A DNA stretch of 64,000 nt from contig DAAP01000044.1 of NCBI GenBank assembly GCA_001701165.1, positions 19,626 through 83,625 of the forward strand, in the 5' to 3' direction. Position 1 is the stretch's first letter. Each line of letters begins with the position of its first letter. This DNA comes from Bacteroidales bacterium H4 (GTDB lineage: Bacteria > Bacteroidota > Bacteroidia > Bacteroidales > Muribaculaceae). A program made the position numbers and the translations under genes. Shown here piece after piece: positions 35,370 through 44,832 of the stretch. Below the pieces are notes generated by a model. The model did not search any database. It was not told the DNA's origin and worked only from the letters and a program-made list of their open reading frames with translations.

Positions 35370-35811
35370 GTTCGGGTCTGGCACTTATGTGTTTATTTGT
35401 GTTTGGTTTCGATATAGTCTGTTGTATATTCGGTATCGTTCGGTCTTGATATTACCCCCGTCGCTTACGGGAGTTCGGTTTCTCGGGTTCGGTATTTTGC
35501 CGCCATCCTCCGCGCCGAAGCCTCACGATGACATTCGGAGCACTCGGATTGCAACATTTGAGCGTCGGAAGGCGTATCAGAGGCGTCAATGTGTCACCAC
35601 CGCTTCTCCTATCCTTGGCTATCCCGCCGCTTTCACTGGCAAATATAGCACTTTTCCGCCAATAATCCCGCATCATCGCCGAAAATGCCGCCGCCGTTAG
35701 TTCGACTCGCAGCTCGCCCCACATCGAACGACTCACCGCACCAATCACGTCATCCGAAAAGACGAAAAAAAATAATACGGCTGAAAATCATTTGGATATA
35801 AAAATAATTTG
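35370..35811. other. Upstream region of the hut operon
   Basis: About 440 bases between ftcD and a + strand promoter. A possible - strand -7 element, TATATTTG, lies at 35640-35647, about 270 bases before ftcD, with no good -33 partner. An open frame of 98 codons on the - strand (35452-35748) covers this element; its basic, cysteine- and proline-bearing sequence has no recognised family, and I do not call it a gene. Confidence 0.3.
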
Positions 35812-35819
35812 TAATTTTG
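35791..35819 (+). promoter_or_regulatory. Strong Bacteroidetes promoter before the rod-shaped RNA
   Basis: TTTG at 35791-35794, 17 bases, then TAATTTTG at 35812-35819. Transcription would start near 35825, just before two small hairpins (CAAGGC/GCCTTG at 35823-35844 and AGGAT/ATCCT) and the long RNA rod. Confidence 0.65.
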
Positions 35820-35886
35820 CAGCAAGGCGCAAGCGAGTGCCTTGATATTGTGATAGGATTCTAATCCTGTTCTCCGTAACATAAAT

Positions 35887-36101
35887 AAAAAGCGTTTCGT
35901 GCTTTATCCTTTAACGGAAATCGCCAAATTTCAAAACTACGAGGGATATAGGCAGTCAAAGGAACGCCATGCTTGTCGCATATCCGCTCCCCGGCAAGGG
36001 GGAGTATATCCGATAAGGCGTGGGAGTGGACTGTTTATTTCGTAGTAGGCGTTTGGCGATGCCTCCGTTAAGATAAACTGAACATGCTCCACGCTTTTTT
36101 T
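35887..36101 (+). ncRNA. Long rod-shaped structured RNA, 6S RNA candidate
   Basis: About 213 bases fold into one nested hairpin. Paired segments from outside in: AAAAAGCGT 35887-35895 with ACGCTTTTT 36091-36099; TTTATC 35903-35908 with GATAAA 36072-36077; TTAACGGA 35911-35918 with TCCGTTAA 36064-36071; ATCGCCAAA 35920-35928 with TTTGGCGAT 36052-36060; ACTACGA 35936-35942 with TCGTAGT 36040-36046; CAGTC 35953-35957 with GACTG 36029-36033; ACGCC 35964-35968 with GGCGT 36017-36021; CTCCCC 35987-35992 with GGGGAG 35999-36004. Internal bubbles interrupt the rod and a T-run ends it. Length, end-pairing and bubbles fit 6S RNA, which binds RNA polymerase. A long leader of the 36164 gene is the alternative. 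The transcript may begin near 35825. Confidence 0.6.
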
Positions 36102-36163
36102 ATATAGCTAACTCTAATCAGGCCGGTCGGAGCATACTGCCTTAAAACTAATGTTCTAATCAC

Positions 36164-39100
36164 ATGTTCAGATTTACTTCTTTGCGGTATGTGCTATTGG
36201 CACTTGCTGTGATGGGACTGTTCGGTGTGCCTGATGTGTCGGCTCAGTTTTCCGGCGCCGGCGCGGGCACAAAGGATGACCCATACAAAATCTACAATCC
36301 GGCACAGCTGAACCAAGTGCGTAATTACACGGGGAAAACAGACGTGTATTTCACGCTTGGCGCAGATATCGACCTGACCTCATGGATTTCCTCTAATTCG
36401 CCGGAACAGGGATGGAATCCTATCGGCACGGATGCCAATCCGTTCAAGGGTACTTTTAGCGGCAACGGACACACCATCAAAGGCATGTCTATCTTACGAG
36501 GATCGACCGATGATGTGGGCTTCTTCGGTGTAGCATCGGGTGCCACCATCTCCAACTTGACAATCGAAGGCTCGGTCAACGGAGGGAATAATGTCGGCAT
36601 CCTTGCCGGATACTTCACCGGCATAATAGAAAACTGCCGTGCAAAAGGCTCGGTCAACGGATTGTCAGACTGTGTCGGCGGACTTATCGGAAAGTCCGGG
36701 AACTCGGACATTAAGACCTGCCGGGCAGACGCGACGGTAAAAGGCACTGACTATGTCGGCGGACTTATCGGATATGTTCTCGCTGGAAAAACATCATCCA
36801 ATAAAGCTATAGACAATTGCTTTGCAAGTGGAACTGTAGATGGTCGCTCAAATGTCGGCGGCCTCATAGGCGCTATGGATGCGACGGTATTCGTTCAGTT
36901 TGAGCCTTACAATTCTAGTTCTGATTACCATCAAAGCGATTATTACAGTACCGTAGCACTATATAAATACAGTATATCCAATTGCGGCGTGAAATGTGCT
37001 GTTTCTGCGCAGTCAGCTTCAACGGGTGGATTGATAGGCAAACTCTCTGGCGGTGCGTATATATACAGGTACAATGGTTCTAGCGTTTCTATTTATAATG
37101 GTAATAGCAGCTCCATTTCAGACTGCGTAAATCTTTCAAAATGCGTAAGCGTCAAAGGCTGCTTTGCTTTGGCACAGATTAATGCAAAAAGAGACAACAT
37201 TGGCGGCATCATTGGCGATTGCGAATGTGCCGATATTATGGATAGCTATTTCAATGGCTCTATAATCGGAGGTAAAAAAGTCGGCGGAATTTGTGGCACT
37301 AATGATGCCGTAACAACTGTTACAGTAAAAACGCTTGACGGCAAAACATATCCCAACAAAGCGCGGCCCAAAGAAATAACTATAAATTGGACAGGTGTCT
37401 CGACTATCTCGCGTAATTACAGCCGTGGCACGATTGCAGGCAGCGAATACGTGGGCGGTATCATCGGCAATATCACGTCAAATGCGACCGTAACATCCAA
37501 CTTCGCCCTCAATCCGGTATTGAGCGCATCCGTAGGCCCTGTGGCACGTATATCACCCACGACAACCGACGGCTTCGGTGCTATAGGCAGCCTGACAACC
37601 AATTATACCCTTACCGGCGCCAAGGTATCGAAGAATGGTGTATCGCAAACCTACTCGACAAAACTCAGCGAAGGCGAGTCCGGAGGTGAGGATATGTTCA
37701 AGCTACGTGCGACATACCAGGGTCTTGGATGGGATTTCGATAAGGAATGGGCGATACAAGAGACCGAGTGCCTGCCATACAAGAGCGGGCAGTGCGTTCC
37801 GCCGCTAATCCAGTCGGAACCGGTGTCGGGAAGTTTTATCATCGTAGGCAAGAGTATGTCCGGCGGACGTGTATTCATGGAATATGCCGGACAGACTTAT
37901 TCGGCCGAATGTAAGGATAATACATGGACGGTACGAACCGATCCGATGAAATCCGGCGAGAGCATAACTGCATGGGTCGAGGCCGACGACAAGCTCCCGA
38001 GCTACAGCGTAATGACTTCTGTCGGCTATCCCGGCAGCGGCACACAGGAAGATCCGTATCAGATATATACTGCAAATGACCTACAAAACATCAACGGCCA
38101 TTCGTGGTACAAACTGATGAACGATATCGACCTCAATGGCGTGAAATGGCAACCGATAGGACGTAACGGCGCGACTATGGCCAACCTTGACGGCGGCGGT
38201 TTCACCATTAAGAATCTCAATGTCAAAGATTCCGCATCTGACTTCTGCGGCTTGTTCTCCACTCTCCAAGACGCCACGATTACCAATCTCACGCTGGAAG
38301 GATGCACCGTTGACGGCGGCAGCAAAACGGCAGTACTTGCCGGAGATATGACTTCGTGTACCATATCTAATGTCACGATAATCAAGGCCAACGTCAAGGG
38401 CGATGCCAATGTGGGTGCTCTTGCCGGCAATGCCTATTATTGCACTTTGCAAAATGTGCAGGTACTGGAATCCACTATCGGAGGAAGCTCCTTGGTCGGC
38501 GGTATCGTCGGCACGGCAGACCGTTTGGACATCACACTTTCCTCGTTCAACGGTGACGTTACAGGGTCCGGAAATGTCGGCGGCATCTGCGCCAAGGCAA
38601 ATTCCGCAACAAAAATTTCGCGCAGTTGTACCTCCGGAACGGTGACGGGTACAGGCACGGACACAAAGGCCGCAGGTATCGTAGCCGAAAGCCGAGCCTA
38701 TGTCACGGACTGTTTCACAACGGCAAATATCTCCGCTCCGGGATATGTCGGCGGTATTGTCGGTCTAAATTACGCCTCGGTTTCCAATTGCTATGCGTCC
38801 GGAACATTATCGAGCGAAACTCTCGCCGCAGGCATCGTTGCATATAATGACGGCGCTTCGGCTACGCTGAAAAACTCGGCGGCCGCCAGTGAGAAAATAT
38901 CGGTATCCTCGCAGTCGGGTAATGCCATGCGCGTTCTCGGCGGTTTCCGTAATGGCGCTCCCGAACCTGTAACAGCCGAGAATCTTGCGCTCGAAAAGAT
39001 GATAGTATCTATTAACGGCGTGGCACAAGAAGTATACGATGACCCGATGAATGGCACTGCCACCTCCGGCGACAAGCTCCGTCAATCAGCCACCTACAAG

Positions 39101-41581
39101 ACTCTTGGCTGGGATTTCGCGACAACATGGCAGATTGGCGAAACCGAAATGCCTCAACTTATCGGTCTCGATACAACCGGAGGAGCCGAACGCCGTGACA
39201 ATTATATGTATGTAGACAAAATGAGTGCCGCAGCAGGCGAAACCTTTGATATCATCGTCAATCTACATAACGGTGACGCCGTCAACGGCTTCCAGTTTGA
39301 TATTCAGCTGCCGACAGGTGTTTCTCTCGTTTATGACGAAGATTTTGAGGAATATGACTATACAAAGGGCACACGTCTGACACGCAATCACTCTATATCT
39401 TTCCGTAAACAGCCTGACGGTTCGGTACGATTCTTGTGTCTTCCCAAGGACGCCACATACAACCTCCTCGGCGATGACGGACAAATCTTGATATTGAAGG
39501 CAAAGGCAGATGACAATGCAATAAACGGCTCTTATGCTTTCTTACTCAAGAACTGCTTCCTCTCTCGCGGTGTCGCCGAGAATGTTGTACTCAATAAGGT
39601 TTCCGGCAACATCTACATTGTCAACGATGTAATATCTATACCGGCTGTTACCGCCATGGCCGGAAGCAAAAGTGATTTGGTCGTCAATTTGGACAACAAA
39701 TCGAAAATCAACAGCTTCCAATTTGACATGACCCTTCCTGCCGGCGTGAAAATAGCCGACAACGCTCTCGGCGAACCTGATATCCGCTTGGGCGACCGTA
39801 TCGATAAGTCAAAGTATACATTGACATATAAGGCACAACCTGACGGCTCGATGCGTATCGTGGCCTTTGGCGCCGGAAGTGATGCTGTTATTACCGGCAA
39901 TACAGGCACAGTTCTATACGTCACACTCGCTGTAGACAAACAGACCAAGCCTTTCAACGGACAAGTTTCGTTCCGCAATATTTATCTTGCAGACAGTGAA
40001 CTGCGCAGCTTTACGTGTGAGGATATAGACGCACAAATAGAGGTGACACAATTCCGTCGCAAAGGCGATGTCAATAAGGATGGAACCATTACAGGCGTAG
40101 ATGCCGTAGGCACTATTAATCTATCCCTAAACAAATCGTTGGACATCCTGGACTTCTGGGCCGCTGATGTCATAGAAGACAACATAATTGACTCGCGTGA
40201 TGTTTCATCAGTTACATCACTCGTCCTCGATGAAAATCTTACGACTTATGCAGCCGCAAAATTCGCAAAAATCCGTAAGGCAGACGATGTATGGGGCGAT
40301 TACGAGTACACCAAAGACATCTGCATGTGGGTGAAACCCGTAAACGTTTCGCCGGGTAATACCGCCGATTTTATATTCTATCTCAACAACACCAAGGAGC
40401 ATCGTCCCAGCGCTACGCAATGGGCCATTGATTTGCCGGAAGGATTCAGCTTTGAGCTGAACGAAAACCCGGTAGATGCAGACGACCTATGGTATGAGAA
40501 TACGCGCCGTTGCAGCGAGTTCCTGTTTGTCGCACATGTGCAAGGACAAAAAATCGGAATGTTCCACAACGATATGAATGTTAAGGGCTATAAGCTAACG
40601 ACAGGCGAAATTATGCGTCTGCATATCGTGGCCGACAAGTCTGTCAAGCCCGGTGTCTATACGGGCTGGTTGCGAGATTATCAAACCACATGCCCGGTTG
40701 ACGCTCAGGGATTTCACGCCAGCTTCTATATCGACGATGAGCCCTTCACTATTGTCGTGGGAGACATCGCTAATGTGGAGAATTTATCCCTTGCCGGTCG
40801 CTTCGATTCTGACGATATGGCTCTTGTGGATGCAGCACTGCACAACAACTCATCACTGCTGACAGTAGATCTGACTGAGAATAGGGCAATCCCCGAAGGC
40901 ACTTCAATCGAAGGACTTAACCCCAATACAATTGTTTATGCCAACGCCGCTACAACAATTGAGAAGTCCGACAATTTGGTCGTTGACGGGATTTGCAAAT
41001 CGTTAAAACTGGAAGACGGACATCCGTTTGGCGTTACAACAGCGTTTACGGCGACATCTGCTTTATACTCACGGCAGGTCGAAGCCGGAGCGCACGAATC
41101 TCTGTATCTGCCGTTTGCAGCAGACCCGATTGAAGGTGTTACGTACAAACAGATTGCGGGAGTTTCAACGGACAACTTTGTGCTTGAAGATGCAGTTCAA
41201 TCAGCCAATACTCCGGTCTTGTTCAATTCGGAATTTGGAGGTGCGCTTAGATTTACCGCAACAAATGTCACTATAGAACCCGCTACAGAAACAGTACATA
41301 ACGAGCTTGTCGGCAACTATAGAATTGTCGACACCGATAAGGTTTATTATGGTTATAGTGCCGGTTCATTTGTGAAAACTTTGCGCTTGATGCCGTTCAG
41401 AGCATACACAACAAACGCCGAGCTGGACGGAAAACACGAGACCGTTAATGACTTGCTTTATAATACCGATTCTGATAATGACGTAATATACAATCTGCAA
41501 GGCATCCGGATGCATACGGATAAAAAGAACCTTACAACCGGGCTGTATATCATTAACGGACAAAAGGTTTATATCAAGTAA
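36164..41581 (+). CDS. Giant secreted protein with GLUG repeats, cohesin-like and dockerin-like domains
   Basis: 1805 residues. Signal peptide ends near VSAQ (residue 27). Residues about 110-470 and 640-930 carry GLUG-type repeats (VGGLIGK, VGGIIGN, VGGICGT), often found with IgA-peptidase-like adhesins. Cohesin-like beta domains follow near 1020-1155, 1160-1290 and 1380-1520 (AAAGETFDIIVNLHNGD, GFQFDIQLPTGVSL). A dockerin-like calcium loop lies near 1302 (GDVNKDGTITGVDAV), with a weaker second one (DVIEDNIIDSRDV). The last 37 residues are a sorting tail (IYNLQGIRM...LTTGLYIINGQ). Cohesin and dockerin in one chain suggest self-assembly or partner binding, not proven. Transcription may come through the structured RNA upstream, as no nearer promoter is seen. 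Confidence 0.72.
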   Translation: MFRFTSLRYVLLALAVMGLFGVPDVSAQFSGAGAGTKDDPYKIYNPAQLNQVRNYTGKTDVYFTLGADIDLTSWISSNSPEQGWNPIGTDANPFKGTFSGNGHTIKGMSILRGSTDDVGFFGVASGATISNLTIEGSVNGGNNVGILAGYFTGIIENCRAKGSVNGLSDCVGGLIGKSGNSDIKTCRADATVKGTDYVGGLIGYVLAGKTSSNKAIDNCFASGTVDGRSNVGGLIGAMDATVFVQFEPYNSSSDYHQSDYYSTVALYKYSISNCGVKCAVSAQSASTGGLIGKLSGGAYIYRYNGSSVSIYNGNSSSISDCVNLSKCVSVKGCFALAQINAKRDNIGGIIGDCECADIMDSYFNGSIIGGKKVGGICGTNDAVTTVTVKTLDGKTYPNKARPKEITINWTGVSTISRNYSRGTIAGSEYVGGIIGNITSNATVTSNFALNPVLSASVGPVARISPTTTDGFGAIGSLTTNYTLTGAKVSKNGVSQTYSTKLSEGESGGEDMFKLRATYQGLGWDFDKEWAIQETECLPYKSGQCVPPLIQSEPVSGSFIIVGKSMSGGRVFMEYAGQTYSAECKDNTWTVRTDPMKSGESITAWVEADDKLPSYSVMTSVGYPGSGTQEDPYQIYTANDLQNINGHSWYKLMNDIDLNGVKWQPIGRNGATMANLDGGGFTIKNLNVKDSASDFCGLFSTLQDATITNLTLEGCTVDGGSKTAVLAGDMTSCTISNVTIIKANVKGDANVGALAGNAYYCTLQNVQVLESTIGGSSLVGGIVGTADRLDITLSSFNGDVTGSGNVGGICAKANSATKISRSCTSGTVTGTGTDTKAAGIVAESRAYVTDCFTTANISAPGYVGGIVGLNYASVSNCYASGTLSSETLAAGIVAYNDGASATLKNSAAASEKISVSSQSGNAMRVLGGFRNGAPEPVTAENLALEKMIVSINGVAQEVYDDPMNGTATSGDKLRQSATYKTLGWDFATTWQIGETEMPQLIGLDTTGGAERRDNYMYVDKMSAAAGETFDIIVNLHNGDAVNGFQFDIQLPTGVSLVYDEDFEEYDYTKGTRLTRNHSISFRKQPDGSVRFLCLPKDATYNLLGDDGQILILKAKADDNAINGSYAFLLKNCFLSRGVAENVVLNKVSGNIYIVNDVISIPAVTAMAGSKSDLVVNLDNKSKINSFQFDMTLPAGVKIADNALGEPDIRLGDRIDKSKYTLTYKAQPDGSMRIVAFGAGSDAVITGNTGTVLYVTLAVDKQTKPFNGQVSFRNIYLADSELRSFTCEDIDAQIEVTQFRRKGDVNKDGTITGVDAVGTINLSLNKSLDILDFWAADVIEDNIIDSRDVSSVTSLVLDENLTTYAAAKFAKIRKADDVWGDYEYTKDICMWVKPVNVSPGNTADFIFYLNNTKEHRPSATQWAIDLPEGFSFELNENPVDADDLWYENTRRCSEFLFVAHVQGQKIGMFHNDMNVKGYKLTTGEIMRLHIVADKSVKPGVYTGWLRDYQTTCPVDAQGFHASFYIDDEPFTIVVGDIANVENLSLAGRFDSDDMALVDAALHNNSSLLTVDLTENRAIPEGTSIEGLNPNTIVYANAATTIEKSDNLVVDGICKSLKLEDGHPFGVTTAFTATSALYSRQVEAGAHESLYLPFAADPIEGVTYKQIAGVSTDNFVLEDAVQSANTPVLFNSEFGGALRFTATNVTIEPATETVHNELVGNYRIVDTDKVYYGYSAGSFVKTLRLMPFRAYTTNAELDGKHETVNDLLYNTDSDNDVIYNLQGIRMHTDKKNLTTGLYIINGQKVYIK

Positions 41582-41642
41582 AGACCGCATTCGGATTTCA
41601 CAGTATTAATCACTGTGGATGAGACTCTTTTAGTGCTAATCT

Positions 41643-41678
41643 AAGCGGCCCGTATCGTAAGGTTCGGGCCGCTTTTTT
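41643..41678 (+). terminator. Rho-independent terminator
   Basis: AAGCGGCCCG (41643-41652) pairs with CGGGCCGCTT (41665-41674), followed by six T. It lies 60 bases after the giant gene. The stretch from here to 41870 holds nothing I can name. Confidence 0.9.
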
Positions 41679-41870
41679 CATTCGCGATAGTCGCGCAATT
41701 TTACGGCGTATAGGTCTTATTTCGCTATTTTACACCGAAGCATCTTGACTGCATGTATGCACATATTCACCAGTCCATTACATGTGATTTCACCCTGCAA
41801 TTTGACCTATAGGCCGGTTTCTAAGAGAAAAAAACTCGATCCTGTATCGCAAAATGATATAGGGTGCGGC

Positions 41871-41878
41871 TACCTTTG
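41871..41878 (+). promoter_or_regulatory. -7 element for the DUF6140-like gene
   Basis: TACCTTTG, an exact TAnnTTTG match, 31 bases before the ATG at 41909. Confidence 0.5.
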
Positions 41879-41908
41879 CGGTGTAATTCACCAATAAACA
41901 AAAAGATT

Positions 41909-42127
41909 ATGGCATTATTCAAAGTAACCACAAAACGCCTCATTCTCAGCGGAGGCAAGCGTCTCGAAGCCGGTATGACGGCCGAAGTCCCGTTCAATGA
42001 CTTTACCCTTCCCCTGTACAATTCATCGGTAAAGGAAACAATACGTCATCAATTCGCTATAAAGTATGCCGTAGATTTCCCCGCTTCTCAGATTAACCTC
42101 TCCAACCTGACGGTTGAAAAGATCTGA
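41909..42127 (+). CDS. Small DUF6140-like protein
   Basis: 72 residues from MALFKVTTKRLILSGG at 41909; an upstream ATG at 41864 precedes the -7 box and was rejected. The opening (MALFKVTTKR ... KRLEAGMTAEV) resembles small Bacteroidales proteins of the DUF6140 type as I remember them. No signal peptide or membrane segment. It has its own -7 box and its own terminator, a single-gene unit that is likely well expressed. Role unknown. Confidence 0.65.
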   Translation: MALFKVTTKRLILSGGKRLEAGMTAEVPFNDFTLPLYNSSVKETIRHQFAIKYAVDFPASQINLSNLTVEKI

Positions 42128-42151
42128 TTGCAGCGCGAAGCACAACACATT

Positions 42152-42190
42152 ATGGCCGTAATTTTTTATCGAAAGTTGCGGCCATTTTTT
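42152..42190 (+). terminator. Rho-independent terminator
   Basis: ATGGCCG (42152-42158) pairs with CGGCCAT (42179-42185), followed by a T-run, 25 bases after the DUF6140-like gene. Confidence 0.8.
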
Positions 42191-42224
42191 AGCCGCGCCT
42201 GCTAATTTTCTCGAAATTAAGCGG

Positions 42225-42232
42225 TATCTTTG
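42225..42232 (+). promoter_or_regulatory. -7 element for the 434-residue protein gene
   Basis: TATCTTTG, an exact TAnnTTTG match, 95 bases before the ATG at 42327. Confidence 0.55.
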
Positions 42233-42326
42233 CAGCCGCCGATGTATAGTACGGACACTCGGATGACAACTGCCTCGAATTATTTGACTACAAACAAATC
42301 AGCACATACTTTTTACTATTAATGAT

Positions 42327-43631
42327 ATGGGAAGACACTACGCTAATGACAATTGGCTGAATGAAATGGCCAAGACGGACGAGTACGCCTGCCGCGATCT
42401 CGCAACCGAAGTGAACGAGATGACTGACGGGCGGCAGACCTATAATGCCGTCTTCGGATTCTTGCCGGGCGGCACTTCGACCCGGCCTCGTAACGTCTCG
42501 ATTGCTTCGTTAATGAGGCTGTACTGCGCCGAACGAAGCGGACACAAGGAGGACGCACGGCGTGAAATAAAACTCCGTTTTCATTACCTGGATTATACGA
42601 TTCAGAAAAAGATTTTGCGGCTGTTTCTGGACGGCTCGAAGCAAGACAGATTATTCTGTTTCAAGCAAATAAGGCATAGTTGGGATAAAGTGTTCGAGCC
42701 GAAACTTATTGAGCTGTGGGAGATGCACTGCGAGCCGGAGTGTGCTAATCTTTTGGTCAAGTACGGCAATATCGACTATGTACGCCGGCATCAAGAGGAG
42801 TTGGCTAAATCGGCAGGGTATTATCCTACCGGCAAAAGGCTGGCGCTCGAGGACAGAAATTTTGTCATCGAAAAGGAAAAGTTAGAGGGTCCGGCTATGT
42901 ATGTCCGGCTGTTGTATGAAACCAAACGCACTATCGGAACGGACGAAGCGACGGACATCTTATGGTGGGCGATTGATCGGTCGCTGCTGCAAGGCATACG
43001 TCACCAATGCAATATTGCGCCGTACTTTCTTGTATACGATGGTCGTTTGGACAGCGATGGATTGCCGCTCGAAACAATTGTGCCGTCCATTGTATGGGAC
43101 GACAATGTAATGGAGTGCATGCGCTACCTGTATCACATTGCGCCGAAGGCTGTTGTGGCCGAAGCATTGCGCCGGGACATGGAAGTGCGCAAATTGTTTT
43201 ATCGTCTTGTCGGCGGAAAGTGCTACAACAATTCAAGTGACCCGAGTGCGGATAGGCGGCATGATATGCAGATGTTTTGCAAATTGGCTTACGCGATGTT
43301 TCCCGAAGATAAGCGAAAGTATGCTGCCGAAAACGACTGCCGGACAGATACATCCGGTCCTTCTGCAGCGTCTTGGGATAATTGTGGTTGCCACGAAGAT
43401 GAATCAAGCTTATTGGATTGGAGAGTTTATGCCAACCGTTCGAGCACAAATCTACTTGAGACCATCCGGGAATATCGTCTGACCGAAGAAATGACGCCGG
43501 AGGAATGGAAAACACTATACATCGAAAAAAATATACCGAATAACTCGGCATTCACGTTACTTTCCAAACGATTAAGCCTCGAACCTGACTGCCCAAGCCG
43601 GGAGGAGTTTATCGCAAAGTTGCTGAGCTGA
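42327..43631 (+). CDS. Unrecognised 434-residue cytoplasmic protein
   Basis: No signal peptide or membrane segment; rich in charged and aromatic residues and apparently all helical (for example EDARREIKLRFHYLDYTIQK, LDGSKQDRLFCFKQIRHSW). The regular helical pairs, with phrases like CANLLVKYGNIDYVRRHQEE, suggest HEAT- or ankyrin-like repeats, but no clear repeat unit could be set. It has its own -7 box. I do not know the family. Its place between a DUF6140-like gene and the fimbrial operon gives no functional hint. Confidence 0.65.
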   Translation: MGRHYANDNWLNEMAKTDEYACRDLATEVNEMTDGRQTYNAVFGFLPGGTSTRPRNVSIASLMRLYCAERSGHKEDARREIKLRFHYLDYTIQKKILRLFLDGSKQDRLFCFKQIRHSWDKVFEPKLIELWEMHCEPECANLLVKYGNIDYVRRHQEELAKSAGYYPTGKRLALEDRNFVIEKEKLEGPAMYVRLLYETKRTIGTDEATDILWWAIDRSLLQGIRHQCNIAPYFLVYDGRLDSDGLPLETIVPSIVWDDNVMECMRYLYHIAPKAVVAEALRRDMEVRKLFYRLVGGKCYNNSSDPSADRRHDMQMFCKLAYAMFPEDKRKYAAENDCRTDTSGPSAASWDNCGCHEDESSLLDWRVYANRSSTNLLETIREYRLTEEMTPEEWKTLYIEKNIPNNSAFTLLSKRLSLEPDCPSREEFIAKLLS

Positions 43632-43802
43632 TGGTCGTGTTTTAGTCGTGGTGTCTGATGTAAGTTTGTTCAAACTTGTAGACCTTGGATAATGGTGCAA
43701 AATTAGTCGTTTTCGACATATAGGTCGGATTTTGCTGATTTTGACGGGAAGTTGATTATTAAGCGGCAGTATAATAAGATTATAGCATATAGACCGAAAA
43801 GT

Positions 43803-43838
43803 GCGACGTTCCAAGTCGTTTTGATGACGGAACGCCGC
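43803..43838 (-). terminator. Probable terminator of the fimbrial operon
   Basis: GCGACGTTCC (43803-43812) and GGAACGCCGC (43829-43838) pair with one mismatch. On the - strand the hairpin is followed by ACTTTT, 32 bases after the last fimbrillin gene. The T-run is short. Confidence 0.45.
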
Positions 43839-43869
43839 ATATTTTGGACTAATTGGAGGCAGATGCCGC

Positions 43870-44781
43870 TTAGGGCTCGTTGTTGCAGGTGATGGTGAGG
43901 GTGGTGATTTTGCCGGCGGCGATGATGTCGTTCTCGTTGTAGCCGCTGCGGAAGGCTTCGACAAGGGAGTAGGTCTTGTTGCCGTTGATGCGGATGTATT
44001 CTACATTGGAAAGGTGGACAATCTTTCCCGAGGCGGAGACGTTGGAGAGTTCGTCGGGCACCACGGCTGCCTGCCAGAATGTGCCTGTGGGGGTCACGTG
44101 TTTCTTGGTCCTGATATATCCGTAGCCACCGAAGGGGCGCACATGGAAGCCTCGTTCTTTGGTGATGCGGACGCCGGCCTGTTTTTTGCTGTCAAATTCG
44201 ATGGTTTCGACTTTGTCGGCGTATGGGCCGGTGACGTATACGCGCAGGATGCCCAGGCCGTTATGGAAGTTGAAGTCTACCCGGCCTTGGTTTTTTGCGA
44301 CGGTCGCGGTGTCCGAGATGAGCAGGTATTTCAGCCCTTTGGTTTGGTCGGTGATGTCGAAGGTGTTGGGGGTGAAAGCGATGTATTTGTTAGCTTCGAG
44401 GTCACGGTAGGCCATGATGGGCTTATTTATTTGGACTTTCTTCCGGCCGTCCGGCTCTGTCACCAGGGTGATTTCGCCGATTCCGTCCGGTTTTGCCTGC
44501 ACGCAATCTGCTGCATCGTCGCTGAGTTCGCGCACGATGAATGTCTCCGTGCCGTCCCATTCGAGCAAGGTTGCCGACAGGTCGTCGTTTTCGGTCATCC
44601 TTGACCCCGGCTTGTTGTTCCAGGGTGTCTCGGTGTAGTCCGCGAGGGTTATGTTGCCGACCTCTAAGGCGTATCGGGGCCGTTCGTTGGCTGTCGGCTC
44701 GTCCGAGGCGCAGGATGCCGCCAATATGCATACCGGCAGCGCCGTCAGAGATAATGCTATGTATCGTATGGTCTTTTTCAT
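43870..44781 (-). CDS. Fimbrillin-like lipoprotein 5 (last gene of the cluster)
   Basis: 304 residues. Signal peptide with lipobox cysteine C24 (LAASC) followed by ASDE, an acidic export context. The rest resembles the fimbrillin fold: a beta-rich protein with repeated strand pairs (KYIAFTPNTFDITDQ, GILRVYVTGPYADKVETIEF) and a C-terminal strand TTLTITCN. It lacks the conserved W-E-x-D-x-I-G-V segment of the other members, so it may be a specialised tip or accessory subunit. It is the most distal gene of the operon. Confidence 0.65.
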   Translation of the reverse strand: MKKTIRYIALSLTALPVCILAASCASDEPTANERPRYALEVGNITLADYTETPWNNKPGSRMTENDDLSATLLEWDGTETFIVRELSDDAADCVQAKPDGIGEITLVTEPDGRKKVQINKPIMAYRDLEANKYIAFTPNTFDITDQTKGLKYLLISDTATVAKNQGRVDFNFHNGLGILRVYVTGPYADKVETIEFDSKKQAGVRITKERGFHVRPFGGYGYIRTKKHVTPTGTFWQAAVVPDELSNVSASGKIVHLSNVEYIRINGNKTYSLVEAFRSGYNENDIIAAGKITTLTITCNNEP

Positions 44782-44832
44782 CTGCTTGGTGTTGTGCTTG
44801 TTGTCACTGTTTTCTGAGGCTTGACCGCGGCA

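Noticed and set aside
34104..35417. Open frame of 437 codons on the + strand across ftcD
   Set aside because: Antisense to the well-conserved formimidoyltransferase; no recognisable motif or start signals.
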